Positions 8,364 to 18,246 are shown, numbered from the stretch's first letter. The stretch is 64,000 nt of DNA from Nocardioides okcheonensis (GCF_020991065.1 NZ_CP087710.1:3906001-3970000), one strand, 5' to 3'. Numbers and translations: made by a program. The notes: generated by a model not told the origin, from the letters alone.

Positions 8364-10666
8364 GCGACTCCAGCCCCTCCCGCACCCGCGGCGCCCGCCG
8401 CGGTCCGGCGGCCCGCGCCACCTGGCCCTGGTCGGTGCTGGTCGTGGTCGTGACCGCGGTCTACACCGCGATCCCGTACGTCATCACGGGCTGGTTCTAC
8501 CAGCGCGGCGACACCGCGGCGCAGTTCGCCCCGACCTGGTGGCACTTCGGCGAGCTGGTCCGGTCCGGGCAGTGGCCGATCTGGCTCGACCCGCAGTCGT
8601 GGGCCGGCGGCAACTACGTGGCGGAGGCCCTCTTCGGCACCTACAACCCGCTCAACGTGCTGGTGTGGCTCACGGTCTCGCTCGGACCCGACCTGGCCGT
8701 GACGACGTACCTCGTCAAGGCGAGCGTCATGGTGCTGCTGGCGCTCGGCACCTACCTGCTGGCCCGCGAGTACGACGCCGCCCCGGCCGCGGCGGCCGCG
8801 GTCGCGGTGGCGCTGCCCTTCTCTGGCTTCACCCTGTTCTGGGACGCGGGCTCGTGGCCGTCGGGCCTGATGTCGTTCGCCTACGCCCCCTGGGTCTGGC
8901 TCACCTTCCGGCGTGCGCTCCGCGGCGTCGGGAGCCCGTTCTGGGCCTTCCTCGCCGGCGTGCTCGCGGTCCTCAACGGCAACCCCTACGGCACCCTCGC
9001 CGTGATCGTCGTCGGTGCCGCGATGCTCCTCGAGGGTGCGGTCCAGCGGGCGTGGGGCGGCGTGCTGCGGATCGTGCTCGTCGGGATCGGCGTGGCGGCG
9101 TTCCTGCCGCTGGTCTACCTCCCGCTGCTGGAGTCCTCCGACCTCGCGGTCCGCTCCACCGGCGCGCTCTTCGAGAACAGCGGCAAGCTGCGGCCCACGG
9201 CCGGCGACCTGCTGGCCGCGAGCTCGCCGCTGCACACGCCGCCGATCCGCGCCATCACGGGCCCGATGATGGTCCCGGCGACCTTCCTCGCCTGGTTCGT
9301 CCTGCCGCTGCTGCCGTGGCTGCGCTACGACGTGCTCCGCCGCCGCTCGCGCGAGCTGGTCGGGCTCGGCGTGGTGACCGCGGTCTACCTCGCGCTGACG
9401 CTCGGCCCCAGCAAGCTGTGGCTGTTCCGCTGGCCGCTGCGGGTCATCGAGTACTTCTACCTCGGCGTGATGGTCGTCTTCGCCGTGCTGCTCAGCCACG
9501 GCCTGGCCCGCTCGACGATGCGGCCGCGCCTCGCCGCCACCGGCATCGTCCTGGTGGCGCTGGGCTGGCTGACCTGGTCGCAGGACCCGCAGGCGCTGCG
9601 CCGCGCCGCCATCGGCACCGCCGTGGTCGCCGTCCTGACCGTCGTCGCGCTCGCCGCCCACCTGGTGCTGCGCCGGACCGCGCTGGTCGCGCTGGTCGCG
9701 ATGGGCGGGGTCGGTGCCGTGCTGGCGCTCCAGGTCGGGGTGTTCGGCGAGAATGCGAGCTCGCGGCTGTGGCACGTCCCGAGCAACGTCTCCGCGCTCC
9801 AGGCCAGCTTCTCCGACCTCGACGGCCGTGTGATGCAGTTCGCCGACCTCAAGCCGCTGCAGAACAAGGGCCAGACCCGCAAGCTCGAGGAGCAGTGGAA
9901 GGGCTCGTTCCTGCCCGGCAGCATGTACCACCCCGCGGGCGTCGAGGCGGTCAACAACTACACCGGCATGGGCTTCTTGCCGTTCACGCGGAACTTCTGC
10001 ATGGAGTACGACGGCCTGACCCAGCCGTGCGGCTACCGCAACCTCTGGAAGGTCGGCGGCGCCGGGCAGCCGCCGCTCGCGGACCTGATGAAGCTCGACA
10101 CCGTCGTCGTGCAGCCGGAGATCGCCGAGGGCGTCGCCCCCGGCGCGGGCTGGGTGAAGGACTACGAGGACGCCAAGGTGGTCCGGCTCCGCCGCCAGGG
10201 CGAGCAGCCCTGGGCCGGCTCGGAGCTCTCCTGGGCGTCCGACGGCGTCGAGGTGGCCTCCGCCGAGACCCGCGGCGAGCTGCACCAGACCGTGCAGGTG
10301 TCGTCGGCCGACGAGGGCGGTCGGCTGGTCTTCTCCATGCTCGCCTGGCCGGGCTGGTCCGCCGACCTCGACGGCAAGGCCCTCGAGGTCACCCGGAGCG
10401 ACGTCGGCCTGCTGACCGTCACGCTGCCCGCGGGCGCGAGCGGCACCGTCGACCTCACCTACCGCCCGCCGGGCCTGGCCACCGGGCTGGCCGGCGCCGG
10501 CGTCGGCACGCTGATCGGCCTCGGGCTGGCCCTGGCCGGGTGGCGCTCCCGCCGTCGGCAGCGTGCCGGGCGCGAGCGCGAGGACGTCCCGGACACCGCG
10601 CTGGAGCCCCGCGAGGATGTGACATCAGTCTCGGACGACAGCCCTGCCCAGGTGAACGACCGATAA
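8360..10666 (+). CDS. YfhO-like polytopic membrane glycosyltransferase
   Basis: 768 residues from GTG 8360, overlapping the previous stop. About a dozen hydrophobic segments run from residue 22 to about 460, followed by a large extracytoplasmic region (about 470-700), one last membrane segment near 705-730 and a charged acidic tail. An early motif QRGDTAAQFAPTWWH and the YNPLNVLVWL segment fit the YfhO/GT-C superfamily (lipid-linked sugar to wall polymer). Direct adjacency to a CsbB-like GT2 supports transfer of a sugar to a surface polymer outside the membrane. It is the last gene of the operon that starts at 4221; a promoter for the next gene begins at once after its TAA stop. Confidence 0.8.
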   Translation: MSDSSPSRTRGARRGPAARATWPWSVLVVVVTAVYTAIPYVITGWFYQRGDTAAQFAPTWWHFGELVRSGQWPIWLDPQSWAGGNYVAEALFGTYNPLNVLVWLTVSLGPDLAVTTYLVKASVMVLLALGTYLLAREYDAAPAAAAAVAVALPFSGFTLFWDAGSWPSGLMSFAYAPWVWLTFRRALRGVGSPFWAFLAGVLAVLNGNPYGTLAVIVVGAAMLLEGAVQRAWGGVLRIVLVGIGVAAFLPLVYLPLLESSDLAVRSTGALFENSGKLRPTAGDLLAASSPLHTPPIRAITGPMMVPATFLAWFVLPLLPWLRYDVLRRRSRELVGLGVVTAVYLALTLGPSKLWLFRWPLRVIEYFYLGVMVVFAVLLSHGLARSTMRPRLAATGIVLVALGWLTWSQDPQALRRAAIGTAVVAVLTVVALAAHLVLRRTALVALVAMGGVGAVLALQVGVFGENASSRLWHVPSNVSALQASFSDLDGRVMQFADLKPLQNKGQTRKLEEQWKGSFLPGSMYHPAGVEAVNNYTGMGFLPFTRNFCMEYDGLTQPCGYRNLWKVGGAGQPPLADLMKLDTVVVQPEIAEGVAPGAGWVKDYEDAKVVRLRRQGEQPWAGSELSWASDGVEVASAETRGELHQTVQVSSADEGGRLVFSMLAWPGWSADLDGKALEVTRSDVGLLTVTLPAGASGTVDLTYRPPGLATGLAGAGVGTLIGLGLALAGWRSRRRQRAGREREDVPDTALEPREDVTSVSDDSPAQVNDR

Positions 10667-10667
10667 C

Positions 10668-10673
10668 TAGACT
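10668..10673 (+). promoter_or_regulatory. -10 hexamer TAGACT for acyl-CoA dehydrogenase gene
   Basis: TAGACT fits the actinobacterial TANNNT consensus and would start a transcript near 10680, giving a leader of about 30 bases with CAAGGAG about 8-13 bases before the ATG at 10710. No clear -35 box. Confidence 0.5.
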
Positions 10674-10709
10674 CCGAGCGATCCAGCCGCGAGCGCAAGG
10701 AGCCCCCGC

Positions 10710-11906
10710 ATGCCCCGCCTCTGCCAGACCGACGGCCTCACCGAGGACCAGACCGAGATCCTCAAGGCCGTGCGCCAGTTCGTGGACGAGCAGATCATCC
10801 CGGTCGCGCAGGAGCTCGAGCACGCCGACGAGTACCCGACCGAGATCATCGAGGGGCTCAAGGAGCTCGGTGTCTTCGGCCTGACCATCCCCGAGGAGTT
10901 CGGCGGGCTGGGGGAGTCGCTGCTGACCTACGCGCTGGTCGTCGAGGAGATCGCGCGCGGCTGGATGAGCGTCTCCGGCGTGATCAACACCCACTTCATC
11001 GTGGCCTACATGCTGATCCAGCACGGCACGGAGGAGCAGAAGCAGAAGTACCTCCCGCGCATGGCCACCGGCGAGGTGCGCGGCGCGTTCTCGATGTCCG
11101 AGCCCGGCCTGGGCTCCGACGTCTCGGCGGTCTCCACCAAGGCCGCGCGCCAGGACGACGGCTCCTACGCGATCACCGGTCAGAAGATGTGGCTGACCAA
11201 CGGCGCCACCTCGACGCTCGTGGCCCTGCTCACCAAGACCGACGAGGGAGCCGACTCGGTCTACAAGAACATGACGACCTTCCTGGTGGAGAAGGAGGCG
11301 GGCTTCGGCGAGACCGCCCAGGGCGTCACCGTCCCGGGCAAGATCGAGAAGATGGGCTACAAGGGCGTCGAGACGACCGAGCTGATCCTCGAGGGTCACC
11401 GGATCTCCGCCGACCAGGTCCTCGGCGGTGAGCCGGGCAAGGGCTTCTTCCAGATGATGGACGGCGTCGAGGTCGGACGGGTCAACGTCGCGGCCCGTGC
11501 CTGCGGCCTGGCCTGGCGCGGCTTCGAGCTCGCGATCGCCTACGCCCAGCAGCGCAAGACCTTCGGCAAGGCGATCGCCGAGCACCAGGCCGTGCTGTTC
11601 CGCCTCGCGGAGATGGCCACCAAGGTCGAGGTCGCCCACACGATGATGGTCAAGGCCGCCCGGCTCAAGGACACCGGCCAGCGGATGGACGTCGAGGCCG
11701 GCATGGCCAAGATGGTCGCCTCCGAGTACGCCAACGAGGTCGTCGAGGACTCCTTCCGGATCCACGGCGGCTACGGCTACTCCAAGGAGTACGAGATCGA
11801 GCGGCTGATGCGCGAGGTCAAGTTCATGCTGATCGGCGAGGGCACCTCCGACATCCAGAAGATGATCATCGGCCGCAGCCTGCTCAAGGACTACCGCCTG
11901 CACTGA
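10710..11906 (+). CDS. acyl-CoA dehydrogenase
   Basis: 398 residues, normal family length. The N-terminal helical domain is followed by FSMSEPGLGSDVS and GQKMWLTNGA (flavin and substrate binding), then the C-terminal signature QRKTFGKAIAEHQ. GEGTSDIQKMIIGR holds the glutamate that acts as catalytic base in medium- and short-chain enzymes. It oxidises an acyl-CoA to the trans-2-enoyl-CoA with FAD, passing electrons to ETF. It stands alone with its own promoter and a hairpin after it; chain-length preference cannot be read from the sequence. A branched-chain or short-chain substrate is a reasonable guess only. Confidence 0.93.
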   Translation: MPRLCQTDGLTEDQTEILKAVRQFVDEQIIPVAQELEHADEYPTEIIEGLKELGVFGLTIPEEFGGLGESLLTYALVVEEIARGWMSVSGVINTHFIVAYMLIQHGTEEQKQKYLPRMATGEVRGAFSMSEPGLGSDVSAVSTKAARQDDGSYAITGQKMWLTNGATSTLVALLTKTDEGADSVYKNMTTFLVEKEAGFGETAQGVTVPGKIEKMGYKGVETTELILEGHRISADQVLGGEPGKGFFQMMDGVEVGRVNVAARACGLAWRGFELAIAYAQQRKTFGKAIAEHQAVLFRLAEMATKVEVAHTMMVKAARLKDTGQRMDVEAGMAKMVASEYANEVVEDSFRIHGGYGYSKEYEIERLMREVKFMLIGEGTSDIQKMIIGRSLLKDYRLH

Positions 11907-11918
11907 CGGGCCCGAGCC

Positions 11919-11933
11919 GTCCCGGCGCGGGAC
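11919..11933. terminator. hairpin between convergent genes
   Basis: GTCCCG and CGGGAC pair perfectly around a three-base loop, in the gap between the converging acyl-CoA dehydrogenase (ends 11906) and ROK regulator (ends 11935). It could act on both strands. Confidence 0.4.
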
Positions 11934-11934
11934 G

Positions 11935-13143
11935 CTAGGCGCCGGGCGCCTCGGTCCTCGCCTCGACGGCCGCGAGCGCCTCGCCGGCGGCGTCCACGAC
12001 GTCGGGCGACAGCACGTGCTCGATCGCGAGCGCCGCGGCGCCCAGCACCGCTGCCTGGCCGCCGGCCTGGGACGTGACGATCCTCAGGTGCTCGGTCGCG
12101 AGCGGCAGCGAGCGCTGGTAGACCGACTCGCGGATCCCGGCCAGCAGGTGCTCGCCGGCGTCGGCGACCTGGCCGCCGATGACGACCACCGACGGGTTGA
12201 TCAGGTTGACCATCGTGGCGACCACCTCGCCGATGTCACGGCCGGCCTGGCGGACCACGGCCATCGCCGGGCGGCTGCCGCGCCGGACCAGCTCGACGAC
12301 GTCGCCGCCGTCCTCTGCCTGCTCGCCCTGGGCCCGCACGGCCGCGGCCAGCGCCGGCCCGGCGGCGACGGCCTCGAGGCACCCCGAGTTGCCGCAGCGG
12401 CACTGCACGGCCTCGGCGCCCGGGACCCGCACGTGGCCGAGGTCGCCCGCGGTGCCCTGCGCGCCGCGCTGCAGCACGCCGCCCGAGACGATGCCCGCGC
12501 CGATGCCGGTGGCGACCTTGATGAGCACCAGGTCGTCGACGTCGCGCAGGTGCCGGCGGCGCTCGCCGAGCGCCATGATGTTGACGTCGTTGTCGACGAG
12601 GACCGGGATGTCGTACTCCCGGTGCAGGTGGCCAGGGACGTCGTAGCGGTCCCAGCCGGGCATGATCGGCGGGTTGATCGGGCGGCCGGTCGAGTGCTCG
12701 ACCGGTCCCGGCAGGCCGATGCCGATCGCGGCCAGGTCGGACTCGGGCCGACCGGTCGCGGCCACGAGCCCGCGGACGGAGTCGACCACCCAGGTGAGCA
12801 CCCGCTCGGGCCCCTCGGCGACGGCCAGCCGGGCGTCCACCTCGCCGAGCACGGTGCCGTCGAGGTCGGTGAGCGCGACGCGCGCATGGGTCGCACCGAC
12901 GTCGACGCCGACCACGAGGCGTGCGGCGGGGTTCATGGCGAACAGCGCGGGCGGGCGGCCACCGGTCGACCGCGCGCCCCCGAACGGGGCGACCAGCCCG
13001 AGGCGCATGAGGGTGTCGATGCGCGCCGTGATCGTGGAGCGGGCGAGACCGGTGGCGTCGGCGAGCTGCGCGCGCGTCCAGGGGCGTCCGTCGCGCAGCA
13101 GGTCGAAGAGCTCACCGGTACGCACGGCGGGAGTCAAGCACAT
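11935..13143 (-). CDS. ROK family transcriptional repressor
   Basis: 402 residues from ATG 13143; the frame extends 21 codons further up but those codons cover the operator region, and TAAAGG lies just before this ATG. An N-terminal winged helix-turn-helix (TRAQLADATGLARSTITARID) precedes an ROK kinase-like domain with GVDVGATHARVAL (phosphate loop), IGIGLPGPV, the sugar-binding DNDVN and GHVRV, and the zinc motif CRCGNSGCLEAV. ROK regulators sense a sugar or sugar phosphate and repress uptake and catabolic genes. It is divergent from the ABC transporter at 13221 and probably controls it through the inverted repeat at 13171-13194. Confidence 0.9.
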   Translation of the reverse strand: MCLTPAVRTGELFDLLRDGRPWTRAQLADATGLARSTITARIDTLMRLGLVAPFGGARSTGGRPPALFAMNPAARLVVGVDVGATHARVALTDLDGTVLGEVDARLAVAEGPERVLTWVVDSVRGLVAATGRPESDLAAIGIGLPGPVEHSTGRPINPPIMPGWDRYDVPGHLHREYDIPVLVDNDVNIMALGERRRHLRDVDDLVLIKVATGIGAGIVSGGVLQRGAQGTAGDLGHVRVPGAEAVQCRCGNSGCLEAVAAGPALAAAVRAQGEQAEDGGDVVELVRRGSRPAMAVVRQAGRDIGEVVATMVNLINPSVVVIGGQVADAGEHLLAGIRESVYQRSLPLATEHLRIVTSQAGGQAAVLGAAALAIEHVLSPDVVDAAGEALAAVEARTEAPGA

Positions 13144-13170
13144 CCCGACCTTTACGCAATAGAAGGGAGA

Positions 13171-13194
13171 CTTTTGCATGCCTATCGACAAAAG
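13171..13194. promoter_or_regulatory. candidate ROK operator (inverted repeat)
   Basis: CTTTTG (13171-13176) and CAAAAG (13189-13194) form a perfect inverted repeat with a 12-base spacer, an A/T-rich island in very GC-rich DNA between the divergent ROK gene and transporter. It lies just upstream of the transporter -10 hexamer (CACAGT, 13209-13214), where a bound repressor would block transcription. Confidence 0.5.
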
Positions 13195-13220
13195 GGCGTG
13201 ACGCATGCCACAGTCCGTGC

Positions 13221-14735
13221 GTGGCCTCCTCCCAGACCCCCCTCCTCGAGGTGCGCGGCATCGTCAAGCGCTTCCCCGGCGTGCTGGCGCTCGGCGGCGT
13301 CGACCTCGACGTGCGCGCCGGCGAGGTGCACTGCCTGCTCGGCCAGAACGGCGCCGGCAAGTCGACCCTGATCAAGGTGCTCTCCGCGAGCTACCAGCCG
13401 GACGAGGGCGAGGTCCTGTGGGAGGACCAGCCGGTCACCCTCGGCACGCCCCAGGCCGCGATGAGGCTGGGGATCTCCACGATCTACCAGGAGCTCGACC
13501 TGGTGCCCGAGCTCACCGTCGCGGAGAACATCTTCCTCGGCCACGAGCTCAGCCGCGGCGGCGTCAGCCGGGTCCCCGAGACCAACCGCCGCGCCCGCGA
13601 GCTGCTGGCCCGCCTGGGCCACCCCGAGATCTCCGCCACCCGCGCCGTCGGGCGACTCCCACCCGCCGCGCAGCAGGTCGTCAGCATGGCCCGCGCCCTG
13701 TCCCAGGACACGCGGCTGCTGATCCTCGACGAGCCGTCGGCGGTGCTCGACCAGGGCGAGGTCGACACCCTCTTCCGCACCATCCGCGACCTGACCGCCA
13801 CGGGCGTCGCGGTCGTCTACATCTCCCACCGCCTCGAGGAGATCCGCCAGATCGGCGACCGGATCACCGTGCTGAAGGACGGCAGGACCGTCGCCAGCGG
13901 GCTGCCGGTCGACCAGACCCCGACCGCCGAGCTGATCAGGCTGATGACCGGACGCTCCATCGAGTACGTCTTCCCGCCGCGCACCGGCGCGACGGCGACG
14001 GGGGAGCCGGTGCTGGACGTGCGGGGTCTCGAGCTCGCCGGCGTGTTCTCCGGCGTCGACCTGAGCGTGCGCGCGGGCGAGATCGTCGGTCTCGCCGGCC
14101 TCGTGGGCGCCGGTCGCTCCGAGATCCTGGAGACCGTCTACGGCGCCCGCCGGGCGTCGGCCGGCAGCGTCCGGGTCCACGGACGCGAGCTGCGCCGCGG
14201 GTCGGTCCCTGCTGCCGTCAGGGCGGGCCTGGGGCTCGCGCCCGAGGAGCGCAAGAGCCAGGGCCTGCTGCTCGACCAGGCCGTCTACCGCAACGTCACC
14301 GTCTCCACCCTGCGCCGCTTCGCCCGTCTGGGCTTCCTCGACAGCGGCGAGGAGCGACGCCGGGCCGCGGAGGTCACCGGCTCCCTCGACGTCCGCCCCG
14401 GCGGCGTCGACCGCCTCGTCCGGCTGCTGTCCGGCGGCAACCAGCAGAAGGTGGTGCTGGCGCGGTGGCTGCTGCGCGAGTGCCGCGTGCTCCTGCTCGA
14501 CGAGCCCACGCGCGGCGTCGACGTCGGAGCGCGGGCCGAGATCTACGCCGTGGTGCGCGCGCTGGCCGACTCCGGGGTCGCCGTGGTGGTCGTGTCCAGC
14601 GAGGTGGAGGAGGTGCTCGGCCTGTCCGACCGGGTGCTGGTGGTCCGCGAGGGCCGCGTCGTGCACGAGGGCCCCGCGCACGAGATCGACGAGTCCCGGG
14701 TCCTCGACCTGGTCATGGAAGGAAGCGCCGCATGA
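13221..14735 (+). CDS. sugar ABC transporter ATP-binding protein, RbsA-like
   Basis: 504 residues with two fused nucleotide-binding domains, as in RbsA/MglA/XylG. Domain 1 has Walker A GQNGAGKST and Walker B LLILDEPSA, with a degenerate signature (LPPAAQQVV). Domain 2 has a degenerate Walker A (LAGLVGAGRSEI), a canonical LSGGNQQKV signature and LLLDEPTRGVDVGA. The GTG start follows CACAGT by six bases, so the mRNA is probably leaderless. It overlaps the permease gene (ATGA). It energises uptake of a monosaccharide or polyol; the substrate is unknown. Confidence 0.93.
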   Translation: MASSQTPLLEVRGIVKRFPGVLALGGVDLDVRAGEVHCLLGQNGAGKSTLIKVLSASYQPDEGEVLWEDQPVTLGTPQAAMRLGISTIYQELDLVPELTVAENIFLGHELSRGGVSRVPETNRRARELLARLGHPEISATRAVGRLPPAAQQVVSMARALSQDTRLLILDEPSAVLDQGEVDTLFRTIRDLTATGVAVVYISHRLEEIRQIGDRITVLKDGRTVASGLPVDQTPTAELIRLMTGRSIEYVFPPRTGATATGEPVLDVRGLELAGVFSGVDLSVRAGEIVGLAGLVGAGRSEILETVYGARRASAGSVRVHGRELRRGSVPAAVRAGLGLAPEERKSQGLLLDQAVYRNVTVSTLRRFARLGFLDSGEERRRAAEVTGSLDVRPGGVDRLVRLLSGGNQQKVVLARWLLRECRVLLLDEPTRGVDVGARAEIYAVVRALADSGVAVVVVSSEVEEVLGLSDRVLVVREGRVVHEGPAHEIDESRVLDLVMEGSAA

Positions 14736-15853
14736 GCGAGCACCGCACCACCCCCGGCACCGACGGGCCCGACCTGGCGTCCGTCGAGAACCCCGTCGCG
14801 CCGTCCGGGGACACGGTCCGGGTCGAGCGCGCGGCCGCGGAGCCCGAGCGGGCGTCGCGCGGCGCCGGGCTGATGGGCGGGGCGTTCGGGCGCAACCTCG
14901 GCCTGGTGGTCGCCCTGCTGGTCATCTGCGCGGTCGGCGCCGTCACGGCCGGCGACCGGTTCGCCAGCGTCGACAACGTCGTCACCATCCTGCGCCTCGC
15001 CTCCATCACGGGCGTCGTCAGCATCGGCATGACCTTCGTGATCACCGGTGGCGGCATCGACCTGTCCGTGGGGGCGATCGTGGCCCTCGCCTCCGTGTGG
15101 GCCACCACGTTCGCCACGCAGAGCATGGCCAACGACACGCACTGGCTGCTGATGGTGTTCGCGGCGCTCGCGGTCGGTGCGGCCTGCGGCCTGGTCAACG
15201 GGGTGCTGATCGCCTACGGCAACGTCGTCCCGTTCATCATGACCCTCGCGACCCTGGCCTCCGCCCGCGGGCTGGCCGAGATCATCTCCGAGCGGCGCAC
15301 CCAGATCGTGCCGTCGCCGGACCTGCCCGACTCCGCAGGCGTCCAGGGGTTCAAGGACTTCTGGACCGCCGACGTCCTCGGCATCCCGCTGCTGGTCGTC
15401 ATCTTCGCCCTCGTCTCGGTGGCGGGCTGGTTCCTCTTCAACCGCACCACGTTCGGGCGCCGGACCCTGGCCGTCGGCGGCAACCCCGAGGCGGCGCGGC
15501 TCGCCGGCATCGACGTCAGGCGGCACACCGTGCTGCTCTACGTCCTGGTCGGCCTCTGCTGCGGCCTCGCCGCCCTGATGTTCATCGCCCGCACGTCGAC
15601 CGGCACCTCCACCCACGGCACCCTGCTGGAGCTCGACGTCATCGCCGCCGTCGTGATCGGCGGGACCCTGCTGACCGGTGGCCGCGGCACCATCGTCGGC
15701 ACCGTCATCGGCGTGCTGATCTTCAGCACCCTGAGCAACGTCTTCGTCCTCAACAACCAGGACGCCTCGACCCAGGCCGTCGCCAAGGGCCTGATCATCG
15801 TCGTCGCCGTGCTGCTCCAGCAGCGCCTGGCGCGTCGCTCGACCACGACCTGA
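14732..15853 (+). CDS. sugar ABC transporter permease, RbsC-like
   Basis: 373 residues from ATG 14732, overlapping the ATPase stop. A polar N-terminal tail of about 60 residues precedes roughly eight to ten membrane segments. ITGGGIDLSVGAIVALAS, GNVVPFIMTLATL and AVGGNPEAARLAGIDV (the loop that contacts the ATPase) are hallmarks of the RbsC/BPD_transp_2 family. It forms the pore with the double ATPase and receives substrate from the lipoprotein encoded next. The 60-base gap downstream is C-rich and unstructured, with AAGGAG before the next ATG. Confidence 0.93.
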   Translation: MSEHRTTPGTDGPDLASVENPVAPSGDTVRVERAAAEPERASRGAGLMGGAFGRNLGLVVALLVICAVGAVTAGDRFASVDNVVTILRLASITGVVSIGMTFVITGGGIDLSVGAIVALASVWATTFATQSMANDTHWLLMVFAALAVGAACGLVNGVLIAYGNVVPFIMTLATLASARGLAEIISERRTQIVPSPDLPDSAGVQGFKDFWTADVLGIPLLVVIFALVSVAGWFLFNRTTFGRRTLAVGGNPEAARLAGIDVRRHTVLLYVLVGLCCGLAALMFIARTSTGTSTHGTLLELDVIAAVVIGGTLLTGGRGTIVGTVIGVLIFSTLSNVFVLNNQDASTQAVAKGLIIVVAVLLQQRLARRSTTT

Positions 15854-15916
15854 CCCCGTACCCGGACCACACCCGCCACCACCCGGCACCACCCACCCGC
15901 ACCCAAGGAGCACCCC

Positions 15917-16993
15917 ATGCGTCTGCGCACCACCCCCTCACGCCAGCCCGGCCGCCGTCTCCCCGGTCTGGTGGCCGGCGCCGCCGCCGTCCTGGCCCTC
16001 TCCGCCTGCACCGGCAGCGCCCAGGACGCGGCCGACGACGAGGAGGGCTCGTCGGGCTCCACGCCGGCTGCCGCCTCGGGGGCCAACGACGAGTCGGGTG
16101 ACACCGTCACCATCGGCTTCTCCGCACCCGCCGCCGACCACGGCTGGATGGCCGCCATCACCGACAACGTGCGCGCCCTCTCCGACCAGTACCCCGACCT
16201 CGACCTCAAGGTCGCCACGGGCACCAACGACGTCAGCCTGCAGATCAGCCAGGTCGAGACGTTCATCAACGACGGGGTCGACGCGATCGTGCTGCTCCCG
16301 TTCGACGGCGCGGCGATGACGCCGGTGGCGCTGAAGGCCATGGAGGCCGGCATCCCGGTGATCAACGTCGACCGCGAGTTCGACGACCCCAACGCCGCCC
16401 GCGTCACCGTCCTCGGCGACAACTACGGCATGGGCGTCTCGGCCGGTCAGTACGTCTGCGAGCAGGCCGACGGCAACGAGGACGCCGTCGTCGCCGAGAT
16501 CGCCGGCATCGACTCGCTGCCCCTGACCCAGGACCGCAGCCAGGGCTTCGAGGACGCCCTGGCCGAGTGCGGCCTCGACGTCGACGCCCGCCAGGCCGCC
16601 CAGTTCACCGTCGCGAGCGGCGAGGAGGTCGCCTCGCAGCTCCTGCAGGCCGAGCCCGAGATCGACTTCCTGTGGAACCACGACGACGACCAGGGCGTCG
16701 GCGTCCTGGCGGCGATCGAGAGCGCCGGCCGCGACGAGTTCACCATGATCGGCGGCGCCGGCTCCGCCAACGCCATGCGTGCCATCCAGGACGACTCCGG
16801 CGTCCTCAAGGCGACGGTCATCTACCCCTCGACGCAGGGCGCCGACGGCGTCAAGCTCGCCCGCCTGCTGGTGCAGGAGAAGGCCATGGGCGACCTGGTC
16901 GAGGTCGAGGTGCCCCGCGAGGTGCAGCTCTACGCGCCGGTCGTGACGGCCGACAACGTCGACCAGTTCATCGACACCGCGTTCGAGTCCTGA
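15917..16993 (+). CDS. sugar-binding lipoprotein of ABC transporter
   Basis: 358 residues. A lipoprotein signal ends in the lipobox LSAC, with Cys31 to be lipidated, then a Gly/Ser/Ala-rich acidic linker and a type I periplasmic-binding fold (VTIGFSAPAADHGWMAAI, GVDAIVLLPFDG, AGIPVINVDREF). This family (RbsB-like, Peripla_BP_4) binds pentoses, hexoses, inositol or autoinducer-2. It is anchored outside the membrane and delivers ligand to the permease. AAGGAG is well placed before the ATG. The ligand is not predictable from the sequence. Confidence 0.92.
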   Translation: MRLRTTPSRQPGRRLPGLVAGAAAVLALSACTGSAQDAADDEEGSSGSTPAAASGANDESGDTVTIGFSAPAADHGWMAAITDNVRALSDQYPDLDLKVATGTNDVSLQISQVETFINDGVDAIVLLPFDGAAMTPVALKAMEAGIPVINVDREFDDPNAARVTVLGDNYGMGVSAGQYVCEQADGNEDAVVAEIAGIDSLPLTQDRSQGFEDALAECGLDVDARQAAQFTVASGEEVASQLLQAEPEIDFLWNHDDDQGVGVLAAIESAGRDEFTMIGGAGSANAMRAIQDDSGVLKATVIYPSTQGADGVKLARLLVQEKAMGDLVEVEVPREVQLYAPVVTADNVDQFIDTAFES

Positions 16994-17036
16994 GGTCGCG
17001 GCCGACGCCCTGACACCGACGACACCGAGGACACCG

Positions 17037-18224
17037 ATGACGCACCAGCACGACACCCTCGCCGTGGGGATGGTGGGCCACGCCTTCATGGGCGCCGCCC
17101 ACTCCCAGGCCTGGCGCAACGCTCCCCGCTTCTTCGACCTGCCGCTCCACCCCCGCATGGCGGCGGTGGCGGGCCGTGACGCGGCCAGGGTCGCCGAGGC
17201 CGCGACCCGCCTGGGGTGGGAGTCCACCGAGACGTCGTGGCAGGCGCTCGTCGCCCGCGACGACATCGACCTGGTCGACGTGTGCACCCCCGGGGACACC
17301 CACGCCGAGATCGCCGTGGCGGCCCTCGAGGCAGGCAAGCACGTGCTGTGCGAGAAGCCGCTCGCCAACACCGTCGAGGAGGCGGAGGCGATGGTCGCGG
17401 CGGCCGAGAAGGCCGCGGCGTCGGGCGTCCGGTCGATGGTGGGCTTCACCTACCGGCGCGTGCCCGCGATCGGGCTCGCGCGCCGCCTGGTCGCCGAGGG
17501 CCGGCTCGGCCAGGTCCACCACGTCCGCGCGCAGTACCTGCAGGACTGGATCGTCGACCCGGAGGCGCCGATGTCGTGGCGCCTGGACAAGTCCCGGGCC
17601 GGGTCCGGTGCCCTGGGCGACATCGGCGCCCACGTCGTCGACCTGGCCCAGTTCATCACCGGCGACACGATCGCGACGGTGTCCGGCCGGCTCGAGACCT
17701 TCGTCAAGGAGCGACCGCTCCCGGCAGAGGCGCACACCGGGCTGGCCGGCGCCGCAGCGGGGGGCTCCACGGAACGTGGGCTGGTGACGGTGGACGACGC
17801 CGCCGCCTTCCTGGCCCACTTCCGTGGAGGAGCGCTGGGCGTGTTCGAGGCGACCCGGTTCGCCAACGGCCGCAAGAACGCGATCCGCATCGAGGTCAAC
17901 GGCTCGCGCGGCAGCCTCGCCTTCGACTTCGAGGACATGAACGTCCTGCACTTCTACGACGGCGACGACGACGCGGCGACGGCCGGCTTCCGGCGGATCC
18001 TGGTCACCGAGCCTGAGCACCCCTACGTCGCGGCCTGGTGGCCCGCGGGACACCTGCTCGGCTACGAGCACGGCTTCACCCACCAGGTCGTCGACCTCGT
18101 CACCGACATCGCCGCCGGCACGGACCCCGCCCCGTCGTTCGCCGACGGCCTGCAGGTCCAGCGCGTCCTCGCGGCCGTCGAGACCAGCTCGAACGACAAC
18201 GCCTGGCAGGACGTACCGGTATGA
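17037..18224 (+). CDS. Gfo/Idh/MocA family oxidoreductase
   Basis: 395 residues. The Rossmann motif near the start reads [24 protein letters not shown] and [12 protein letters not shown] follow, the last containing the catalytic-domain EKP motif. The C-terminal domain has [16 protein letters not shown]. Family members oxidise or reduce a sugar, inositol or amino-sugar carbon with NAD(P). It sits between the transporter and an isomerase and probably performs the first cytoplasmic oxidation of the imported sugar. Confidence 0.92.
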   Translation: MTHQHDTLAVGMVGHAFMGAAHSQAWRNAPRFFDLPLHPRMAAVAGRDAARVAEAATRLGWESTETSWQALVARDDIDLVDVCTPGDTHAEIAVAALEAGKHVLCEKPLANTVEEAEAMVAAAEKAAASGVRSMVGFTYRRVPAIGLARRLVAEGRLGQVHHVRAQYLQDWIVDPEAPMSWRLDKSRAGSGALGDIGAHVVDLAQFITGDTIATVSGRLETFVKERPLPAEAHTGLAGAAAGGSTERGLVTVDDAAAFLAHFRGGALGVFEATRFANGRKNAIRIEVNGSRGSLAFDFEDMNVLHFYDGDDDAATAGFRRILVTEPEHPYVAAWWPAGHLLGYEHGFTHQVVDLVTDIAAGTDPAPSFADGLQVQRVLAAVETSSNDNAWQDVPV

Positions 18225-18246
18225 CCCACCCGAGGAAGGACACCTG

